64,000 nt of DNA from contig QUOL01000022.1 of NCBI GenBank assembly GCA_009761415.1, positions 186,001 through 250,000 on the forward strand. The letters run 5' to 3'. The position numbers and the translations under genes are program-made. The stretch's first letter is position 1; the number at the start of each line of letters is the position of its first letter. This stretch comes from Sarcomyxa edulis (lineage: Eukaryota > Basidiomycota > Agaricomycetes > Agaricales > Mycenaceae). The notes below the pieces were generated by a model that saw only the letters and a program-made list of their open reading frames with translations, was not told the DNA's origin and searched no databases. Shown here piece by piece: positions 57,592-64,000 of the stretch.

Positions 57592-59785
57592 ATGGCTTTC
57601 TCTGGGGCTTTGGTATGCCTTCAACATCTATCTAACAAGTACTTCATGATCTGATTTATTGGTATTCGACGTCTGATCATTCACAGACTTTGACGGACTT
57701 GAACGACTTCATAACGCCTGCACAAGCTTGCATCAAGCCAGTCGAGCAGTCAAATGCGAAGCCGAGTCCAGATGCAGGAGCAGCATCGGTGAGTGGACCT
57801 AGTATACCTGGTGAGCATATGCAGACACTTACAAAGATCATTCAGACAGAAATTCGTATCGATTCCAGCGGTTCTTATTACGAGGTTTCACCTACGACGA
57901 CTGCAGGCACAGGGAAGAAATTGGAACAAGCTCAAATAAGTCTGAACGACTGTCTGGCATGTAGGTACGTACCACCAGCTCGCCGTATACATACAGTCCA
58001 TGACTGATTCGTCGCAGCGGTTGCATAACATCTGCAGAATCCGTTCTCATAACCCTTCAATCTCACACAGAAGTTCTAAACTTCCTCGAGACCAATTCTC
58101 AACTTTCTCCGAACGACCCTTCGACACTAAAGAAGGTACCAGTCATCTCGATTGCTCCGCAGACACTAGCCTCGCTCGCCGCATCCATCTCATCTACATC
58201 AACAACCCCACCCATATCCCCGAAACAAGTTCTACGCCGTGTCCAAGTCTTCTGCCAGGCCATACTCGGCTTCGAATATGTCTTTGATACGACTTTTTCT
58301 AGACATCTTGCGCTGAAGGAACATGTACGGGAATTCGAGGAGAGAACACAGCTGGACAGGGATACTGGGAAGGGAGACGACCGAGACACGTCTCATTTGC
58401 CCATGCTTGCTAGCGCATGCCCAGGCTGGATATGCTATGCGGAAAAGGCACATTCTGAGATGTTGCCATTCATCGCACGGACGAAGAGTCCCCAGCAAGT
58501 CATGGGTACGCTTGTCAAGAATTGGATGGGGCAGAAGTGGGGAAAGCAGTACGTCACTGTCATCCTCACACTCATTTGTCATCTCACATCCTTTTGAACG
58601 AACAGACCAGACGAGATATATCACGTATCAGTGATGCCGTGCTACGACAAGAAATTAGAAGCATCCAGATCAGACTTTTACAACGAAGCCTATTCAACTC
58701 GAGATGTCGACTGCGTTATCACCACTGGCGAGCTAGAGCTCATGATGCGCGAGAAGGGCTGGGATCTTTCTGCTCCCGTCCCAGATGAGCTCGACGACAA
58801 GTCACTTCCGCCATCCCCCACGGAACCGAAAGCTCCACATATACCGGAACTCCTCACACATACGGGTTCATCGTCAGGATCTTACCTGCATGCTATCCTT
58901 GACCACGTCATTGCGTCTACTCCAATCCCGCTAGTCCTGTCTGTAAAAACAATTCGGAATACCGATTACGAGGAATATGTTCTTAGAAAGGCCGTCGACG
59001 CGGAACCGCTCAGTGAGCTTACCACGAATGGGAATGCGGTAGCGGATACGAGGAGGGAGGAAGGGGAAGTTGTATTTAGAGGAGCGAAATGTTATGGGTT
59101 CAGGAATTTACAGAACGTGGTCAGGAAGGTGGGCAAGGAGAGGGGTATAAGGGTTGGCGGAGGTGCTGCGGGAAGGTTGGCTGGACGAGTCGGTGGTGGT
59201 GCTAGAAGGGGACGCAGGCAAGTGGGGGCGGGTGGTGTTTGGGAAGTCAAAGAGAAGGAAAAGGAGAGGGGGTACGATTACGTCGAAGTCATGGCGTGTC
59301 CTGGCGGTTGCGTCAATGGGGGTGGACAGTTGAAACCTCCGGCCTCAGCTATGTCTGAGAACATTGTCAAAGACGAAGAGGGATATCCCAAGGAATACGA
59401 AGCGGGCGGCATTCTGAACGCGAAATGGGGGGACAGGGAATGGACGAAGAAGGTCGAGGCTACTTATTGGCTCACATCCCCATTCTCAGCACCACCGCAG
59501 ACGGACCAGGAAATGGATTACGCTGATCGGTTGGCTCGACGGGTTCTGCTTGATCTTTGTCCGCCAGTTGCCAATCATGCTCACCCACATCCGCACCCGC
59601 ATGCGAAAAAATCCTCTTGCACCCCAGGCACATGCAAATCCGGTAACTGCTCTTCTCAGCCTCATATTGATTCGGATGCACCGACCCTCCCGGGTAGTAT
59701 CGATGAAGAAACGCGTCGAACTCTATTCCGCACTCAATACCGAGCTGTTGAGAGTGAGGTCATCGGAATGGCTGTGAAATGGTAA
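57592..59785 (+). CDS. NAR1: Cytosolic Fe-S cluster assembly factor Nar1
   Basis: Five exons (57592-57612, 57687-57788, 57846-57964, 58018-58548, 58606-59785) encode 650 residues; yeast Nar1 has 491. The start [16 protein letters not shown] is family-like. Cys22 with CLACSGC (Cys77, 80, 83) are the ligands of the N-terminal 4Fe-4S cluster. The iron-hydrogenase-like motifs are [48 protein letters not shown] and [15 protein letters not shown], with the conserved C-terminal Cys. Nar1 passes Fe-S clusters to the Cia1/Met18 targeting complex. Extra length comes from a Gly/Arg-rich loop after KERGIR and a His/Cys-rich segment near 581-615 ([18 protein letters not shown]). The intron 57789-57845 has no stop, so retention would add 19 residues. 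Confidence 0.96.
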
Positions 59786-60244
59786 CACAATTGGTTATAG
59801 AACTATCGCTGGAACATCTGTATGGCGTCACTTATGTATCTTCAATCTTTGTATTCTCAAGCTGTAGAGAAAGTGTGAAACAATGTAATACTGGAATATT
59901 AATATTAAGGCTAGTGCGACTAGGACGATGGGAGGACGTTGTACAACATGAATGCAAGCAGATGAAAGCGATGAAGAGTGAAGATAGCGGATGACGAGGA
60001 TGTTAGGTTGTTGATAGGATAAAATAAGGGGGGTAATAAGGCGGGGATGTTGCGAGGAAAAAGCACTGGGGAAGGATAGCAAAAGAGAATATTAATGCAA
60101 TAGACGGAGGATTTTCGTCTGGCCGGATATGGCGATGCTTCTAAATGACCTCGAAGCGGCGAGGACGGGACGAAACGAGGATGCCGGCATCGACGAAGAC
60201 GCCCTTGGGACCTGAGATCTGGGAGACCAACCCCTCAAAACATC
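59786..60244. other. Intergenic region, convergent 3' ends
   Basis: 3' UTRs of NAR1 (+) and the Cys-rich gene (-). Two short plus-strand frames match nothing. Confidence 0.45.
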
Positions 60245-60679
60245 CTAAGATTTGGATGGTTTCGGGTGAGGTCTGGATCCCGGTCCTTTATACCAGTAAT
60301 GGCAATCGTCACAATATTCTTCGGTGTAAGCAGTGATCGTCTCTTTTGCATCGGGACCGTAATACTATTTTAGATCGTTAGATGGTAATTGAACAAAAAG
60401 ACACAGATCACTCACGCGGTCACAGGCCGGACAGAAAGGACAATTCGGTCTATGGCGTACCGAACGCATGCATCGATCCGATTGACAGTCGATTTTGCGG
60501 ACTTGACGGGTCTGTTAACGATGAGTCGATGTGCTGATGGGGATGAAGAAGTCGAGGACGAGACTCACGCAGACGTAGTGTCCGCATCCGTACTTCGTTC
60601 CTTCACTATACAAATAAATTAAACGTTAGGGTTTGCACAAGATCAGTGGTCTCCAGACTCACGTTTCGAGATTGCACAT
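60245..60679 (-). CDS. Small Cys-rich protein, 89 residues
   Basis: Four exons (60663-60679, 60569-60605, 60416-60511, 60245-60364) encode 89 residues. Starting MCNLETEGTKYGCGHYVC, it has eleven Cys arranged as C-x9-C-x4-C, DC-x4-C, NCPFCPAC and YCDDC, with His residues among them, and ends in a basic tail (GPGSRPHPKPSKS). The spacing suggests zinc binding. Similar short proteins with an MCN...CGHY start and C-P-x-C-P-x-C centre occur in many mushroom genomes and remain uncharacterised. There is no signal peptide from this ATG. The first exon is only 17 nt; an upstream exon (frame NSNPSHRSPPRARFRTQ before the ATG, splice acceptor gtaacag) could extend the N-terminus. Confidence 0.75.
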
Positions 60680-63600
60680 CTGGGTACGGAACCGGGCGCG
60701 TGGCGGTGATCGATGAGAGGGATTTGAGTTGTAGGCGCCTGTTACATTGTGGGGTTGGAAGGCGTCAGTGAACAGGATAAAAATAAGGGTCTTTTGTAGG
60801 CGTACCTGGCAGGTGCACTTGAGCGGGTGGGTGGATGGGATGCGGAGGTAGGAGTAGAGAGTCCGCGGTTTCAATTTGTGGAGACTTTATAGGTGGACGT
60901 TGGCACGCCACGACCTCCGGGGACACTATCCGAAAATCACCAAGGTTAACCCGCACGTTGCCCGGATCGAGGAATTACAATGAATTTGGATATGGCCGCC
61001 TTTGTCCCTTGACCGGAGCTTTGACAGATGGATGGATAAGAACAGTCACAAGGGCCATCGATAAGACGAATAGTGGAGAGAGGATTGATGGATGCGTAGA
61101 TACGTCGATATTATTCGACACCGGATGAAACTGTGCGTCTGCTTTCTAGGTCATATGCTCCGAGGCCTGGGCGCTAGCGTCTCCCAAAATAAACAGCGTC
61201 ACTACACATATACGGGGAATACAATAGGTAGCTTCGGGAATGAATAACCTGCTGCAGTTTGAGGGGAATATACGTAGTGTAGCAGCAACGGCGAGGAGGT
61301 CGAGAGGTACAAAAAGTTCGATCACAACCTCTAACGCCACCCGACGCTGCCGACTCGGAGCATCAAGCGCTCTGCAATGACAGGCACCGATTCCACAACA
61401 GATAAACCAGTAGTCTACGATCTCGCTACGCCTTGCAAGACGCGCCTATGTACTCCAGATGATGGAATCTATGTTCAAGGTCGGCCCATATGTATACCCG
61501 GTTCATGATGCACGATGACGAAAGCCATAGCTCTCGATGCTCAATGCTAGACTTTTGGTCCTCATTGCATTGACAGCGCAATTGTCCATTCAGTCATAAC
61601 CCCAAAGAGAAGTAGAAAGAAGTACGACGCGACAACCACAATAAAACTGGGGAAGAGGACGCTCCAGGCTTCAATATGATTAGTGTCATCCAAGTTCCAA
61701 GCTCATACATAATTCCTTAGCGCTATAGCAACAAAGGTTTCCGTCTCGCCAACCTATGTAGAGTCGAAACGGGGTGGAAAACGTTTGTTGGAGCCGAATG
61801 CTACTTCACGGTAGCCTCAAGTGACTTTCAAACTCGAGATAGTCCATATGCGAGACTAGAAGCACGTACTTGCACGTTGTGTCCTTGCGTTCGTCATTTG
61901 TATAAACAAAAGAGGTTTCTCGGGTAACCTGAGAAACTTGTCGCATATTGAGAAAAGGTCAACCACGACGTGTACCTGGAGTCATACAATCGGTCAACTG
62001 CTCTTCATGACAGATAAGACATACTCACCTGGTATACAGATATCACTAAGTAGACGCAGAAAGAGAGCGCCGAGAGCTCCCGCGAGAAGACTATTTTGTG
62101 GTTGAGACTTGGTTTGAACGGCCAAAATCCGACGATTCGGATTGCAAGACGACAGGAGGCTTGCCGGAGCGCCTAAATTGCGGAGACGCTTTCAGAAATG
62201 TGCGGTCAATGAAATAGGTGAAACGGCTTACCTTACAAAAATGTATGTTGGTCATCGTCCTCGGTGACATCGAAGCCACAGCTGAGAGTGATAAATTCAG
62301 GACACTAAATGCGTCATAGGTCTTGAATCTCAACCCATAGAAGAATAGAAGCGACTCGATACATCGTATACTTCAGACGGGTCCGTCAGAACGCACGCCC
62401 CGTTTCTGAAACGAACTTCAACGCATTGCTTCCATTCACGCCCTGATTCATTTTCAACATCGGGACATTTACAAGAGCAAGAAGCTTGGATGCACGCACC
62501 AGACCTGAGGCCCAACTCACACTAATATTAGCACGGTTCCTATCGATAACTCGAAGGTTTTGACATGAACCTGAATGGACCTTTCTGTCGGTTTTACCCA
62601 AGGGACGGTTCGACCCGCTACCGTTAGGATGGTACGCAGTAAGCCAATCATTGTCTAGTCCGATCGAAAAGTGACTTAGAGTGACAATCGAGAACCAGAG
62701 AGATACAGTTTCTCGAACAAGAATCTTGTATGCCAGACACTTGGTATCTGAAGGAACCTTCTAGCTTATGGTTTAGTGAGACCCTGAACGAATAAGATGA
62801 TAAAGGTATCTGCGCTCACCTCACGATGGGTCCCGGAGGCCTCATGCCGAAACGGCCTTCATTTAGCTTTTCTCTAGCTATTTTCCATCGCGAAAGCATC
62901 ATGCATCGAGCTGACGAATTTGACACCTTGATACAGATAAGAAGAACTGCATCTAAGCCAGGTGGCCAGTGTGCCTACCGTAGTAAAAGGCTGCGGAATG
63001 TTCTTTGGTGACAGGGCGGAGCAGAATCGCGCTGCTTCCACGAACTACTAGACCAGACAAAAAAAAGGGCCGTTAGCCTCTGGGACTGGTGTTCATGATG
63101 CTGGGAACCGACTTACAGGAAATGGAAATTACGTGAGTGTTCGAGCTGAGCGTTATCGATACATAGTGAGAATGCAGTTGTAGAAAGTCAGTGAAACGCA
63201 TGAGCCGAGATCTCAGACTGTTCGCAGCGGTGTATAACGAAGATGAGGGCGCATTAAGCTCTCAGGTCTAGCACAGAAAAACTTCGACGAAAACAGCAGG
63301 AGGGCCTGGAAAAATGACAATACCGAGCGACAGTAGAGGGAGCCAGGGAGCCGCGACTTCTTCGTCTGTCATTGAGACACCAAGTGATGAGCGAACATAA
63401 GTAGAGTGAGCGGCGATCGAGAGGAAGACACGCCTTACAACTGCAAAAGACATTCGACGACCAAATTCGTTGGCATGTTTGTCACGAACGGGTAATGCAC
63501 GATATGGGAAATTTTGTGCTCAGTGATGAAACTGCTGCTCTGAACGTCTGAGCAAAGCATTGTCCAAGTGTGCAATGCACAAAATGAAGCATGAACCCCA

Positions 63601-64000
63601 TCCAAAATGGACATGTAGCTTCAATGAAACACGAGAGGGATTTGCTCACGGAAAGGAAGAATACCTTAATGAAGGCGGAGCACATAGTAGGGCGTGACCC
63701 AGCACAGAGTGGCCATCAATCTGAACTTCAACTTGTCACTTCAAGTGGAGTCGGTTGGAGACGATGAGAGCCTTGGGATTCGTGGAAGGACTGGTTTGGT
63801 AGTCCCAGCCGGAGACTTGATACCAAGGATTCGAAAGACTTTAGACCATGCAGCTTGAGCTCGACACAAGCGGCATGATAAGACAGCCGCTGCTGGCTGA
63901 CCTTACGCGACACTGCGACAAACATTCAACATATACAACATGAACGAGACACGTACGAGCTGAAACCTGGCCTGAGAGCTCCACGAGAATATCTTGCAAT
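60680..64000. other. Terminal 3.3 kb without an assigned gene
   Basis: Short frames only. On the minus strand between about 63250 and 63930 several hydrophobic fragments lie in different frames (for example APWLPLLSLGIVIFPGPP and FFLSVSKSLSCF) next to plausible splice acceptors (tcttttgcag, atttttccag). This could be a multi-exon membrane protein or a decayed gene, but I could not build one consistent model. No transposase, repeat array or RNA gene is seen. Confidence 0.4.

Noticed and set aside
62600..62625. ggttcgacccgc, similar to a tRNA B box
   Set aside because: No matching A box or cloverleaf arms upstream; not a tRNA.

Overview
The window is nuclear DNA of a filamentous basidiomycete, most likely an Agaricomycete. 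Almost every gene is cut by many short introns of about 50-60 nt. The housekeeping proteins are of fungal type. Several families common in mushroom genomes are present, including an F-box protein, a secreted protein with repeated LPPLPPR blocks, NTase-like paralogs and a small Cys-rich protein with MCN...CGHYV. Gene models were built by hand from reading frames, splice sites and protein conservation. The exon sums of all 19 models divide by three.

Layout. 1.1-4.1 kb: translation elongation factor 2 (+). 4.1-13.7 kb: an accessory block. It holds a tandem repeat, two diverged NTase-like paralogs in opposite orientation (A at 4.8-5.6 kb on minus, B at 12.7-13.6 kb on plus), an F-box gene, a ~310 bp MITE-like element, a secreted repeat protein, and an NTase with a T-x-D-x-D motif that is divergent from paralog B. 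14.1-15.2 kb: ATG27 (-). 17.1-18.8 kb: allantoinase (-). 19.4-20.0 kb: Yippee-like protein (+). 20.7-23.1 kb: mitochondrial ABC1/UbiB kinase-like protein (-). 23.3-25.7 kb: Rab-GAP TBC protein (-). 26.2-26.9 kb: SUB1/PC4 coactivator (-). 27.8-39.9 kb: a 3,657-residue TOM1/HUWE1-type HECT ligase (+). 40.1-41.6 kb: quinone oxidoreductase (+). 42.0-43.4 kb: NmrA-like protein (+). 43.5-45.7 kb: RRN5-like Pol I factor (-). 46.0-48.5 kb: acyl-CoA synthetase (-). 50.2-51.7 kb: RPB3 (+). 51.9-55.4 kb: EF-hand MscS channel (-). 55.9-57.3 kb: TLG2 syntaxin (-). 57.6-59.8 kb: NAR1 (+). 60.2-60.7 kb: 89-residue Cys-rich protein (-). 60.7-64 kb: no gene could be assigned.

The genes do not form one pathway; this is a normal eukaryotic gene neighbourhood. 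Loose themes are transcription and translation (EF2, SUB1, RRN5, RPB3), membrane traffic and autophagy (ATG27, TBC GAP, TLG2), and Fe-S or redox biochemistry (NAR1, QOR). The most unusual signals are in splicing. Three conserved genes need GC-AG introns. One NTase appears to need an AT-AC intron to keep its active site. There are 6-nt and 13-nt internal micro-exons, and EF2 starts with coding exons of 5 and 14 nt. No prokaryotic-style system, CRISPR array, rRNA or tRNA was found.
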